Source: Heterodera schachtii (Eukaryota > Nematoda > Chromadorea > Rhabditida > Heteroderidae). From it: 64,000 nt of DNA. How positions within the stretch are numbered: the first letter of the stretch is position 1; each line of letters starts with the position of its first letter. Location of the stretch: positions 4,176,616-4,240,615 of the forward strand of contig SIJG01000001.1 of assembly GCA_023374025.1 (NCBI GenBank). The letters run 5' to 3'. The position numbers were made by a program, and so were the translations under genes. The notes under the pieces were generated by a model. That model was not told where the DNA came from and did not search any database. It saw only the letters and a list, made by a program, of their open reading frames with translations. Positions 23,630 through 35,947 of the stretch are shown here, in pieces.

Positions 23630-25800
23630 CCAATCAATTCGCCATTTTTTTTTTTTACTATTTTTATATTTTTATGTTTGTTGGGGGGAACAGAAAAATT
23701 TTTGTACTTTATATATTTTTAGTTGAGTTACAAAATTTAAAAATTCTAGGCCTAATTAAAAAAAATAGGAAAAAATTATTGAAATGGGAAAATTTGCAAA
23801 TTTTTATGCATAATCCATTTCCTTAAATTAAAATTTGGAAACAATCAAAAAATAAAATGATATTATTCAAATCGATATCAAAAAGTTTCTGTATTTCAAT
23901 TTTAGAAACAGGAATTTAGAGATCCCATAATATTTAATATGCAATCGGAGGCTAAAAATGTCTAAATATTTTCCGACCAAAAAAAATAATGGTTAAGGAA
24001 CAAAATTTATTTAAAAAAAATTATTTATATTTTAGAATGTCTAAACCGAAAAAATTCTAGATAAAATCCAACAGTTTTTGTATTACAGAAATATGAATTC
24101 ATAATAACTCGGGGGCACTAAAATTTTTAAAATAAATTCTTATACAAAAATAATAGGAAAAGGAAAAATTGTATGAAAAAAAATTTCACAACATAAAATA
24201 TATTTACAATTTAATCAAATAAATTTTAGTTTAATGTTTGCTGAAAAGATTGACTCCAAAACAAAAAAAAATTGTCGGAGAAAATATTTTCATAAAAGAA
24301 AATTAGGAAAAAAATAATGAAAATATTGTGTAAAGGCTGAGAAAATGTTTTCCCAAATGAATTTTCGATGAGTCAGTAAAAAGTGAGAGGCAAAATGAAT
24401 GAATTGGATGACGAAAATTTGTACAGCGTAAGGACTTTTATTCATTCATTCATCGAAATTGATTAAGAGATCGATTAAAATGTTGGAGAAAATTTTGAAA
24501 ATTTTAAAGGAAATTAATTAAAATAATCATTTTTATTATTGGATTAGATTTTTGGTGGAAAATTTTGAATTTTAAGGGAAATTAAAAATATTATTTTTTT
24601 ATTTGCGTTAAGTCAGAAGGGTCAAGTTTAGGAGATTTTTTGAGATTGTGCTTTGAATTGATTGGGTTCGAGAATAGGTCTGATCAGATACCTTTTGCGC
24701 TTTCAATGATTTGGATTAGTTTGATCATGTCACGTTTAGCGCCTTAAACCTCTCACCTAATCAATTTGGGCTTTGATAGAATGACTGAACTGTTCTTATC
24801 ATCGCTGATCTCGGGAATGATTTGATGATCTGTCTGATCACATCTTTTTAATCTCAAGGTTTACAAAAAAGGTACAAATATTTTTTCGATTTCTACTGTA
24901 ATTTGCCAATTTTTGAGCCTCGGAAAATTTTCGTTTCCATTTTTAAGCCTTTGATTCTTTTTGATTTCTTAAATTTTACGAAAAACCGGAAGTTTTTGGC
25001 ATCCATCAGCTTGCTTTCTCTTCCATAAACAATTTTTTTAATGAAATGCAATTTATTCCATTATTTTATTACTATTTGTTCAGCAGACAGACTAAGTGCG
25101 CGGCTCATTGAATTTTCGCATTTTCCCTAAATATTTATTTTCGCGCGTCCTTTGGCGTTCTGTTTGCTTTTGGCTTGGGGTGGGATATGCGCGACCTTTG
25201 CTGCCAATGGGTGGTAACTCCGAAGCCAAAGCCAATGTTTGTGCCCATGAAACGAAGAATTTGGGACTCAATAATGGACCATATATTGTTAAAATAGTGC
25301 TTTGACAATTGGGAATAAATGGTGTTCAAAGAAAATTCATACTGTAGAGTCCATTACGGTTACTGTACATTATTTAAATATACCGTAAATAGAAGAAAAT
25401 TCAAAAAGAGAAGGGAAAAAGTAGATTATATATGCTATATAGAGGAAAAAAGGAAGAAATTTTAAAAATTTGATGAAAGGATTAGAAAAATTGAAAAAAA
25501 AATTTTCAAAGTTTTCTTGGAGATTGGAAATTTTGGTAATCTGAAAATTCTTTCAAAATACTAGGGTTAAGCCCCGACTCTCATTTAAAATTCATTTATT
25601 TGGTTTGGAGTGCATTAAAAAATGGCTAATAAAAATATACATAATTTCAATTCAAAATGTGTGGTAAAACCCCGGCATTTTAGTATAAGTCGCCGTGGGA
25701 ACTTTTTTTCCCCCATTTCGTCACAAAATGCCAATAAATAAATAAAAATCAAATTACTTTGAATGCCAGGCAAATAAAATGAAAAAATCGAAAATTTTTT
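23630..25800. other. AT-rich interval without recognised genes
   Basis: Both strands lack exon-like blocks. There are scattered taccgta and GATC motifs and one moderately GC-rich patch at 25140-25260 without splice context. Confidence 0.45.
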
Positions 25801-27015
25801 CTTATTGTGCACACAATATAATTTTGAATGGGGCAATATTCAGCAGAGGCCCACCATCAGCAACAGCAGAAGAGAAAAAGCTTGGCATTGTGTGTCAAAC
25901 AGAAAATTTTGCCCGAGGCAAAATTGCCGTCGGCCAAAACTCAATTATTTCCGGAATTCGGAGGGCGGAAAAGTGAGTCCCAAGTCAGCGACCTATGGAC
26001 GGACCGCCGTGCCCCCAATTACATTATAAAAGGAATGAGAAAAGTGAGGCCGCCCCGGTTGCCGCCGTCATCTCCATTTTCCAATTTTATGGGGACGGAC
26101 AGGTTCCGAAAAAGTGGGGGGGGATGAAGATGAAATTGGAAAACTTCCGCCGGCGGAAATTTGTTTTTGCGAATGCGCCCAAAACGCCAAAAGTCAATCC
26201 CTCGGCATTTTAAAAATGACATCATCATATTTAGGGGAAAAAATATAACCAAAAAATGGAATAAATGTATGGCAAAGAAAAATAATAGTGTTCGAGAGTC
26301 TTGGACTATGACCTCAACTCGAGAAAAGTCTTGGTTTTTTGTGATCATTGTCTTGAATTCATGGGACCCGTTCTTGCTTTTTTTTTTTTCTGGGAGACTG
26401 ATCAGTCTTGGCCTTGGTTTCGAGAAAGTTTTTGGTTGGAGGAGGTCTTACTTATCTTGAGGTCCAGTCTTGGTCTTGTTTTTATAGTTTTGAGAAAAGC
26501 CTTGATTGGTCATTCAAGTTTCGACACAAGAGTCCTGAGTTTTTTTTGTGGTCAAGGCTTTGACGGCAATCCGTTTTCGCAAATTTTTCGGTACCGAATT
26601 TATAATTTGTGAACAATTGTTAGCATTGGAATTGCAGTTTCCGATTTCCATTTTTAAAATTCGGGAACGACTTTCTTACCCATGAAAATAGTCCTTTAAA
26701 AAGCCACCTAAGTGACTGTTGAATGACTAATAATTAACTTGGGGCCAAGGCGGCTTCGGGTTGTGGCCAAAATGAGTAAAGAATGTTGTGCCTCCCCTCC
26801 CCAACTTGCCGATTGAGAAAGGCCATGAATTATTTACGCACCGCGCCCGGCTTCTTCCGCCCGGTGGAAAAGCGCGGATGAAATTGAATATTATTGGCCG
26901 ACTATACAACGCCACAACAAATTTAACTAGCGGCCCATTGTTTTATTTTGGCCGGGGCGGTGGGCCACTTTTGGTGCACAGCTCACAAAATGTTGGGCGC
27001 CCCCAATTATGAAAG
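25800..27015. other. Two GC-richer islands flanking a cttgg word cluster
   Basis: 25830-26160 is GC-richer and contains ttataaaagg at about 26024. 26740-27010 is a second GC-rich patch. Between them, 26285-26570 is built from variants of gagtcttgg and ttcgagaaa words and looks like another decayed word-repeat element. ORFs overlap on both strands and none shows a domain. Confidence 0.35.
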
Positions 27016-27019
27016 TTTT

Positions 27020-28055
27020 GAGTGGAAATTAGAGCTTGGGTGAACTGTTAAAAAATATGGACCTTGGGCATGGCTTCGATTTTATTGGATTTTTTTTAGG
27101 AAAATAATTGAGTAAATTTTTAAGTATTTTTTTTTACCCCTAAACCTGAAAAATTAAGGTACAATTCTTCTGTGTTCTCGGATCATATTTACGGTAAATT
27201 TGTTTCTTAGTTTTAAGGACAAAAATCTCTGGAAAATCCAATTGCAAAGTGATGAAAACCATAGAAAAATTGGATTGTTTATTTAGGCATGAAATTTAAG
27301 CTGTTCGAAGTTTTATTTAATCCATAAATTATAAATAATTCCATATACAGTATTAAATTTTAAAATTAAAACTATTGAAAATTTTGACATCAAAATGCCA
27401 AGGTTTGACTTAAAAAAACACGGCTCAATAAATTAAAAATTCGATTTTATAAAACAGATTTTTTGAGATAATCAGCTCCCATTTTTTAAAATTAAAGAAA
27501 ACAGGCCTCTAAGATTTAACTCTAAAAATTTTTAAATCCTAAAGATTCGGCCTCTCTAAATAAGGACAACTCTTATAAATCAGGACACAATTGAAATTCT
27601 GATGAATGAATTACATGCTCATCTATGGGCTAATCCACCATTGAAATTACCAAAATAATAATCCCACAAAGTTTTGGTCATTAAATGTGTGAACGGACCC
27701 TGGGGCACACGGAAGGGTAATTAGTGGGGGAGGGGAGGGAATAAACATGCCTCGAAGGCATTCAAGCCCAAATAATGCGCCAACGATGGAAACGGGGGAA
27801 ATGAGAGAGGGGGTCACACACATTACACAGCCCATCCCCCGCCCCCATTTGCACAATTTTACCCAACGGGCAAAATCAATTAATTAATGGTTTGGGTGGA
27901 TGGGTTGGAAAAGGGTGAGATAAATAATAATAATATGAATACATAAAGCACAACAATTCTTTTAAATTATGATAATTAGTAAATGAGTTTGAGGGGGAGG
28001 GGAAAAGGCCACTAATTATGATTAATTAAAGAAAGCTATTAGGACCGGATTTTTT
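27020..28055. other. No gene recognised
   Basis: AT-rich apart from a GC-richer patch at 27690-27850 (gggggaggggaggg). No coding signal that I can support. Confidence 0.4.
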
Positions 28056-28059
28056 TTTA

Positions 28060-28435
28060 ATTCCAGACTACTTTAGACAAAGAGTCATGGGTTGGACACA
28101 TCTGCTGGCCTGGACTAAGAACTTGTTTCCCGGACACTAAAAAAAAAATTCAGGACAAATTTAGCAGGGGTCCTTGAAAATTATTGATCGGGCATGAACA
28201 GAATCTTGTCAGGGTTTTCCCGAGATCTTGGTCCTGATCCGGTTAATTTTAGATAAATGAACCCGGAAGAGGACCTTGAAAAAGGCCATTCTGGCTTCAC
28301 CGTTCCCGAATCTGATCCCGAATTTCTCAAAATTTCCGGTTTACATTGAAATTCTGCCCTTGCCCTGGTCCGGTCCATGCTCTCCACTAATTGATCATTT
28401 ATTTGATCATTGCTTGAAGTGCGAAGAGCGCGATA
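28060..28435. repeat. Second copy of the dispersed repeat of 21505-21750
   Basis: It shares with the first copy the phrases gcaggggtccttgaaaa, tgctctccactaattg and tgaagtgcgaagagcg in the same order. It is longer because of inserted or retained sequence at about 28195-28370. No transposase or terminal repeat was identified, so the type is unknown. Confidence 0.7.
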
Positions 28436-28439
28436 TATC

Positions 28440-29020
28440 GGCAGATCGTGTTTTAAAACAACAGCCAGAGATCTGACCAAAGTGATCGGAAGGAATTGGA
28501 TTTCTTTGCCTCTAAGTATACAAACCCCAAAAACAACAATAAATGACAACAATGGAGCTTTTAAAGGACATGGAATGATGATCAACATTATTTTTGATCA
28601 TTTTTGTGCCTTTTTATCAGATAAGTTGCAGCTAAACCTTGGAAAAAGCCAAGGATTTTCATAAAAATTGAGCAGAGAAAATAAGAGATTAAACAAAATT
28701 TAATTCCAATCAAATCCCGGAGTAAAGAGTTCGACCACTCTATTTATTGGTATTATTTAGCTTTTGCTCGAGAGTGGGAGGACTAAAATAAACTGGGACT
28801 CGAGAATTAATAAATGGGTTCAGTGAATCAAAGGAATTTTTAATTAATTAAATAATTCGAGAATGATCAATAAAATATTTAAAAAAAGTAAATAAATTTC
28901 AGTAACTTTTAAATACTTATTAAATTAGTGAATTAAGATTCGAAAAATTATTAAAATTCAATGCCAAAGAAAATGTTTATGGAGGCAAAACATTAAACCA
29001 TGCCCCATTGCTTTTGTGAT
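28440..29020. other. No gene recognised
   Basis: AT-rich, with several GATC sites and an aattaattaa stretch near 28840. Nothing is supported as a gene. Confidence 0.4.
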
Positions 29021-29024
29021 GCAA

Positions 29025-29560
29025 AGAAGGACGCGGGTCTCCGGGGGGTCGAGAATTTAGGAAGGGTCGAGAATGAGGGGATGATTGAGCGTTTGTGTGT
29101 GTGTGTTTGGTGTCCGATGTGCCAGGCTCAAATGTGAATGGATAAAATGAGTCGGGCGGAGGAGGAGGAGGATGATGACCTATCCATCCGCCCGGGGGGG
29201 GACGCTAGGGTACGGGATGAGTCATTGACCCGTCCGTCTCCACGGCAGTAAGGGGTAGCGGCAAGGCATCATTGACCTACCTCCGTCCCCCCCCCCCCCT
29301 GTCCGGGAGCCCGGGGGTAGCAAGGATTTACCCGTCCGTGTCCCCGTCCGGGGACCCTGGGCGCAGTAGGGCGTAATTGTAAGGGTTAACCCGGCGCCGT
29401 CCGTCTCCCCTCCCCTGGGGCGGTAGGCGGTAGCAGCGGCGAGGCATTGACCCGTCCGTCTTTTCCTGGGGCTCAGCAGGGGCAGTAAGGGGTAGCGGCA
29501 AGGCATTGACCCGTCTCCGCCCCCGCCCCCCGCCCCGGGGGTGGGAGAGGGGGGGGGGCA
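29025..29560. repeat. GC-rich minisatellite
   Basis: Units containing gcggcaaggcattgacccgtccgtc recur with variation at about 29225-29520, with C and G runs at 29288-29300 and 29545-29559. The ORFs across it in several frames (Pro-, Arg- and Gly-rich) are produced by the repeat. Confidence 0.75.
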
Positions 29561-29880
29561 GAATTTTGCTATTGATGGATGAATGAATGGGTTGGGTCGC
29601 TCGGAGGACGGACCACTGACCTTCAAGAAAATGGCGAAGCGCAAAGAATGCCCTCCCCCCAGGGGAATGTGTGGGGGGAGGGGAGGGGGGGACATTTGTG
29701 GACACTCCCCGTCCCGTCCGTCCGGCAGGCGAATGGTTAACGGAAGCGGCGGGCGGCCGGCCCATCGCTGCCGAAGTGCCGCCGCCGCCGCCCATCGCCG
29801 CCGCCGGCAATTGTGAGCGTACGCGCGCGCGTGTGACGAATCGAACCGCGCCGCGCTTGGGCAGAGAATGCCAGTGTCTT
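29560..29880. promoter_or_regulatory. CpG-rich block
   Basis: Very GC-rich with many CG dinucleotides (gccgccgccgcc, gtacgcgcgcgcgtg). It lies directly before a pyrimidine-rich tract. It could be a 5-prime region, but no coding continuation was found on either strand. Confidence 0.2.
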
Positions 29881-30425
29881 TCTTTCTGTGGTATTTGAAC
29901 TATTTTCGTTTGTGTGCCATCTCTAAATTTCATATGTTTTGTGGGGTTTTTCAAGTGCTTCTCATTTTCCCTTTTCTCTCGTTTTCTTTTTTTCTCTGTT
30001 TCCATACTATTTTTCTCTGTTTTATCCTTTTTTTCTATGCCATTTGTGTGCCATCTCTGAATTTCATATGTTTGTGGGCTTTTTCAAGTGCTTCTCATTT
30101 TCTCTCACATTCTTCCCTTTTCTTCTCGTTTTTCTCTTTTTCTCTGTTTCCATACTATTTCTCTTTGTCATGTTGTCCTTTTTTCTATAGAGCTTGAACT
30201 ATTTTCTTTTGTATGCTATCTCTGGATTTCATATATCTATTTACTTTTCATGTTATGCTTCTCTCTCTTTTCTCTTACCATTCCTTTTCGATCTCTTTTT
30301 CTCTGTTTCCATTCATTTTAATGCAATTTTTTCTCTCTGCTTCTCTTTTCTATGCCAAGCTTAACTATTTCTTTGCTTTTTTCCCTTCCTATGCTATTTT
30401 GCTTTATGTTTTTAGTAAGTATGTA
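29880..30425 (+). repeat. Pyrimidine-rich tract of ~135-165-bp imperfect repeats
   Basis: The plus strand is almost entirely T and C. Repeats of a unit beginning gtgccatctct and containing atttcatatgttt, cttctcatttt and tctgtttccatactattt start near 29912, 30046 and 30211. It gives Phe- and Ser-rich ORFs in all three plus frames, none of which looks real. Confidence 0.75.
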
Positions 30426-30429
30426 TAAA

Positions 30430-31130
30430 CGCCGAGAAAAGCAACAGCTGTAAAAATAATCGAGAGTAAAAATTAGCCAACATTACATTGGCATATTGCA
30501 AAATAGGAGGGACTTTACGATTTATTCATTTATTTTTGAATTTTTATTTAATTTAATTCTAAGATAAAAATGCCATTAAAATGGAAAATTGATTAGCAGT
30601 GCCTTTTAGAGCTGATCAGAGTTGTGATTACATAATAAAAATGAAGGAAATGTTTCATTATGAAGGTCGATAAATAGGGATAAGATTTGTATTAAAATAA
30701 TTAAATTGATTAATGATTTTGTTCAATTTACAAAATGAATCTTTTCAAAAAGTGATCAAAGACACATAAATTTGTATAATAAATCGGCAATCAATTCGTT
30801 AAAATTTTATTATCCATTAAATTTAAAATTGTCGTTAATAAATATTTACAGAATGTTGTTTTTTTAAATAATTTAATTCAATCAGTTATAAAAAAATTTA
30901 TCCATTTGATCAATAGTAATACTGCTTAAATATTTTTAATTTTTGTATTTTTCCTATTAATCCTACGTCCTCCTTTCTAATTAGTTGTATTAATTACCCT
31001 TAATGACCCTCTTCCTTCTTCTCCTGGAATTTTTATTCTTTTATGAGTTTCTCTTCCATCCCATTCATTCTCTCCCATCAAAAAACATTAATTAAACTTT
31101 CACTTGCATAAATATTATTTTATATATTTA
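30430..31130. other. AT-rich interval without recognised genes
   Basis: No exon-like block is supported. A T/C-rich patch lies at 31003-31080. Confidence 0.4.
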
Positions 31131-31131
31131 A

Positions 31132-31992
31132 ATGATTATTTATTATTTTCTGCTCACCTTTGTCATTAAATTTTCCGTAAGTGATTTTTCTTTGGTGCCC
31201 GCGCCGTTACGGTTTCCCCAAGGACCGTCCGAAATAATTGAAGTAATTAATTAAAAACTTTTTTACAAAATATCCAAAAATAATCAAAAAATCAGAAAAT
31301 TCTTGGGCGCCGAGACTAATAAATCTAGATTCCTGAATAATTTTAATCATTATATTCTAGAGACTCAAAAGAAAATATGTCTATATTAGAAAAAATATTT
31401 AATTAATGTTTTAAATTTGGGCTTTGGTCGTCGGTGGCACTGCTAACAATGGCATTTTTGCGCCGGCACAAAATCCATTGCCACCAGCAATTCAACCATT
31501 TGAAGAAGAAAGTGTTCAATTTCTAAGCACGATGGACAAAGCTAAAGTTACTCTGATTTAATTAAATTTAAAAGGAATTTTCATAGAAAAAATTTCCAAA
31601 ATTTATTAAATTTTTAAAAATTCTTGAAAATTTATAATGATCGAAAATTTTATTTTTTGATTTTCAAATTGTGATTTTATGAATTTAAAACAATTAATTT
31701 CATGAAAAATTGAAATTTTTGCAGCTTTTTGTTCGCCGATATTTGTCCCGCTCCGATTTGCTTCATCTTCATAGGCGGTTGATTTTTTTCCATTTAAATT
31801 AATTTAAATTTTCTAATTTTGGCATTTTGCAACAATTTTTTTTTTTCAAGTGTTGTCCGTGCTCGTTCCAATGGTGCCACAGTTGCACAAATTCGACGAG
31901 TTGTCTGGCACTTTTTGTCACAAGCACTTTCGCCGGAACAGAAGGCTGAACTGGGCATGCAAATGCAGCAACTTCGGATGGATTTTGAATGA
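31132..31992 (+). CDS. Uncertain small gene, C-terminal exons convincing
   Basis: The last two blocks join in phase: 31725-31777 (LFVRRYLSRSDLLHLHRR) and 31851-31992, ending QALSPEQKAELGMQMQQLR..E and a stop. An open block at about 31416-31546 (TANNGIFAPAQNPLPP...) ends before gttact in a compatible phase, but no AG acceptor precedes it. A possible signal-peptide exon, 31132-31176 (MIIYYFLLTFVIKFS), has a strong gtaagtg donor. The complete model cannot be closed, so this may be a decayed gene. The C-terminus vaguely recalls nematode SXP/RAL-2 type secreted proteins, but that is only a resemblance. Confidence 0.35.
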
Positions 31993-32234
31993 AAAATAAA
32001 TAAATTTGATCAATTTTAATTAAAATTATGATTTTAACGGCCAAATTTTCAATCCAAAATAAAATTTTTGTGAATTTTTTTAGTAATTATTATTATTACT
32101 AATTGTTAATGGTTTTCCATTAAAAAAATACAATTTTTAATAGAATTTTTATCAAATTAACAAAAATAGTTTTAGTAAAGTAAAAAATAAAATAAAAATT
32201 CAATTAATTATTTTCTTCATTTACAAATACCCAT

Positions 32235-32620
32235 TTTAATTATTTATTTTTCAATTTTATTTTCCACTTTTTTTCATCGGCGGTTGGCGCGGAATGTAAA
32301 TGAATCATATGTAATTGTAATGTAAAAGCAGAAAAATCAAACGCGGACAGAAGATTTAGATTTACCATCAGTTGAAAAGCCTGCATTTATTTATTAGTAT
32401 AATTCAGTAACAAATAATTAAGGATATTTTTCGGTTTTTTTTTGGCATTTTCCTAAAAAAAATTTTTGCCCCTAGCCCCCTCTGGCCCTGAAAAACAAGA
32501 AAGTGTGGCTGGGTAAAGATCTTCACAAAAAACTATGCCCCCAAGAAACAATGATTAATCTTAGTAAGATTCGAGAGTCTCGAGCTCTGCTGCTCTTGTA
32601 GTGATGAATAATTTTTTTCT
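32235..32620 (+). promoter_or_regulatory. Upstream module of Ly6-like copy A
   Basis: Two blocks are shared in order with copies B and C. The first is a tttccactttttttcatcgg-like segment followed by tgaatcat. The second is a cccctggccctgaaaa-like segment followed by gagagtctcgagctctgc (32573-32590), 185 bp before the ATG. The conservation makes a co-duplicated control region likely. Confidence 0.6.
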
Positions 32621-32774
32621 CCTTGAGCACGAACTTGGGGTCAATTTATCGGTCTCGATTATTATTAATTAGTTGTTTAGCAGTGGCACAAAAAAATTTA
32701 TCACTTTTTAATTGCTTCAAATTTTTTTTTTTACTATGCAGGTTTACCTTTCAATTGCTTATTAATTAATTATT

Positions 32775-34700
32775 ATGCATTCGTCTTCAATAGTTACTCA
32801 CTTTGTTCTGTTCCTTGTGGCCACACTTTTGGCCATTATTTCAATGGGCAACGGCGGTAAACTTAAAATTAAATTAATTAATATATTTATTAATAATATG
32901 TTTTTTGTAAAATTTCGATGGATGTCTTTAAAATTAGAAAAAAGTCTTTAAATTTATTTTATATTTTATTAAAAAAGTCCTTAAAAAATTTTAAATTTTA
33001 AAACATTATTCAGATGATTTTAAAAAAGGAATAAACCTCTTATTTTGGGTTCACAAAAAACATTTATATACCATTAGCAATTGCGAATATTATTAAGAGA
33101 CACGTGATTACGATAAAATGGACTGTCCATAATTGAGACGCATTTAAATGGGCCTAATTAGCAATTACGAATACTTAATATTAAGAGAGCTGTAATTACG
33201 GACAAATGGATTGTTATTTGAGACCTATTTACATGGATCCAATTACGGATGATTCGTTTGAAAATAATGGCATTTTTCCCAGAGTTTCAATGTTGGCACG
33301 GCTTTTCTGCCGAAGCGGAACTTCATGTCAACCTTTCCGAATTGGGCCTTCATAACAGTGGCATTCGTATGCCCTTGAAAACATATACCGTAACGAAATC
33401 GACAAAAAACTGTCCAAATGATGTGCTCAAATGCTACAAATCCCAATGCACCATTTCAAAAGATGCCATTATCGAACGCATTGATAAGAAACTGTTCCCA
33501 GAAAATGCCATTTACGAAGTGGAGGAGGGCACGGAATTGGAAGGTGAACGAACTGAGATGATCAGCAGATCATCCACAGATCAGCTTTATGCTATGACAA
33601 GGAAAATGGGATCAAAATTTAACATATTAACACATTACTGGGCAAAAAAAAAAAAGAAAATTTGGTCCAAAAATGGAGCTATTAAAAATTTATAAAATTT
33701 TTATGTTTAAACAAATTAATTAGTAATCAATCTATTTAACGAACTGACATTTGATCAGATTATCCACAACTGATCAGCAATATGCTGACAAGGAAATGGG
33801 ATCAAAGTTTTACAAAACAAACGAATGCATCAGCAGGAATTCAAAAAAAGAGAAAATTTGAAAATAATCTTTAGAAAAATGAACCTAATTAAAAAATCCA
33901 TAAATTTTTATGTTCGAATAACCTGGAAAATTTAAAAAGAAATTTTCTGGTACATAAAAAGTTATGGCCAAAAATCACCTTCAAATCTTTTAGTGGCAAC
34001 TTTTGGCGCAGCGTGCCACATAGACATTAAACCCAAATTAGCAAATTAAAACGGGACAAAATAAAAATTGCCAATGATGCGAATTAAAAAAGTTTCATTT
34101 AAAATTGGTCATCCCTTTTTTATACAGTATTTTTAATCAAAAAATTTTTCTAAATTTTTGTAATAGCCTTCTATTATGGTTGCGCACAAAATTGTTCGTT
34201 TGGCACTCATTCTCCTGCTGAGGGCATGACATGCCACACCCATTGGTGTTGCGAAAATGATGACAATTGCAATGGTGTGCCGGTGCCGTTTCGTTTTGGC
34301 ATTTTTGTCACCGTTTTCATCGCCACATTGACAAGTGGTAAAGGTTGTTTCAAAAAATTGACCGATCAGAGAAATTCGGACGGATCCCTGACTAATTGGC
34401 ATATTTTTTTGTGGTAATTGAGTTTACATGGTTGAATTTTGGGGACAATTTGAACAATTTTCATCAATTTGATAAAAAAAAGCTAATTTTTCTCCGGGTG
34501 AAATACGTAGGTCCATCATACATCAACAGACCTAAAATTACATATATTTTTTTTCTAAAATTAAAAAATCCTGCAATTTTAGGACAAAAGTCTGTAAGCA
34601 GAATATAATGCCATTCAATTTTTTATTTAAAAAATTTTATAGAAAAAATTAATTAAATTAATTAAAAATTTTAGTGTTTTCCATTCTTTACAATGTGTAA
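32775..34700 (+). CDS. Ly6/three-finger-like secreted or anchored Cys-rich protein, copy A
   Basis: Four exons (32775-32856, 33283-33543, 34167-34337, 34675-34700) give 179 residues with consistent phases. A signal peptide (FVLFLVATLLAIISMGNG) is followed by FQCWHGF. A central region with three cysteines (NCPNDVLKCYKSQC) leads to YGCAQNC and then the closing motif CHTHWCCENDDNCNG. The last part fits the Ly6/uPAR three-finger ending CCxxDxCN. A hydrophobic C-terminus (FGIFVTVFIATL) follows, compatible with a GPI signal or membrane anchor. Exon structure and the 171-base exon 3 match copy B exactly in length and phase. Such proteins usually act at the cell surface or are secreted; the partner is unknown. 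aataaa occurs at about 34848. Confidence 0.75.
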
Positions 34701-35454
34701 GAGGAACTGATGATCAAACTGGTGAAGAAGAAGAAAGGTATATCGGCATACATCAGAAAAAAAAGATAATAATGATAATAGCACTTAATTAAATTAAATT
34801 AAATTTTTGTATTATTTGCGCATTTTTCTTTGCAAGAATGCTTCATGGAATAAATGTATAAAATACTATTTAATATATATTTTTTTTTTAATTTGTATTT
34901 CTTTAAAATTAATATATCCCTATTTTTTTCAATTTTCTGAAACGCAACAAATGTTATTTACATGTTAATAAGGCATTCTAATATACATAAATTAAAAATG
35001 GTTCATGAATTCTAAAAATTTTTTATGAATTTTTAAATATGCCAAATAATTTTAAACTTATATTTTAAAAAGTTTTATCGAACTTAACCCTTTCTATAAA
35101 TAATAAAATCGTTACAGGACTAACCTAACCTGAAAATATTTCAACGCTTATTTATTTGAAAAAAAATTTCGAAATTCTGAGTTTTACATTATACATTATT
35201 TTATATATTTTTTTCTGCAAAATTAAATTTGAAAAATTATTTTAATAAAATGCTTGGTCACTCCAAATTAGGCGTTTTAAAAAAAAATTTAATTGGGAGG
35301 CCTGGATTAAAGAGTTGCTTTCTTTTTCCATTAATCTTAGATTTTTATCTAAAAATTTCCATGTAAAATAGCCGGATTTTTGGATTTTTAGTATATTTAA
35401 TTGCTCAATTATATTAAATAAATTTAAACAAAATTACTTTTTTATTATTGAATT

Positions 35455-35860
35455 TCCATATTTATTTATTTTTTAAATTAATTTTCCACTGATTCCCATC
35501 GGCGGAATGTTCTAATGAATCATTTAATGTGACAGCAGCAAATAAAAATCAGAAAAGCAGAAAATTTCCATTTCATTCGGTAAAACAAATTCATTTAATA
35601 AAACCAAACAGAATTTTTATCATTTTGAATTATTTTAGAGGTCCAAATGAATGATGAAATCTATTTTATATATTTTATTAATACAATTCAGTAACTAATA
35701 ATTAAGGAAACTTTTGGTTTTTGGCATTTTATTAAAAAATGTGCCCCTAAGCCCCCTGCCATGCAATAAGCATCACAAAAAAATATAGAGGCCCAAGAAA
35801 CTATGATTAGTTCTAGTAAAATTCGAGACTCTCGAACTCTGCTGCTCGTGGAAGTGAAGA
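35455..35860 (+). promoter_or_regulatory. Upstream module of Ly6-like copy B
   Basis: It contains the same blocks as copy A: a ttttccactgattcccatcgg-like segment with tgaatcat, then gcccctaagccccc and gagactctcgaactctgc (35825-35842), 106 bp before the ATG. Confidence 0.6.
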
Positions 35861-35947
35861 ATATTTTTTTCGTGGCCACGATTAAGAATAAAAAATAAAT
35901 TTAATTGGCTTTCATATTAAATTATTTTTTCTAGACAAATATTAAGC

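Noticed and set aside
29222..30005. Pro/Arg/Gly-rich minus-strand ORFs of 157 and 225 codons
   Set aside because: They cross a GC-rich minisatellite and overlap in different frames; no exon signals or domain.
29868..30428. Phe/Ser-rich plus-strand ORFs
   Set aside because: All three frames of a T/C-rich repeat tract are open; composition explains them.
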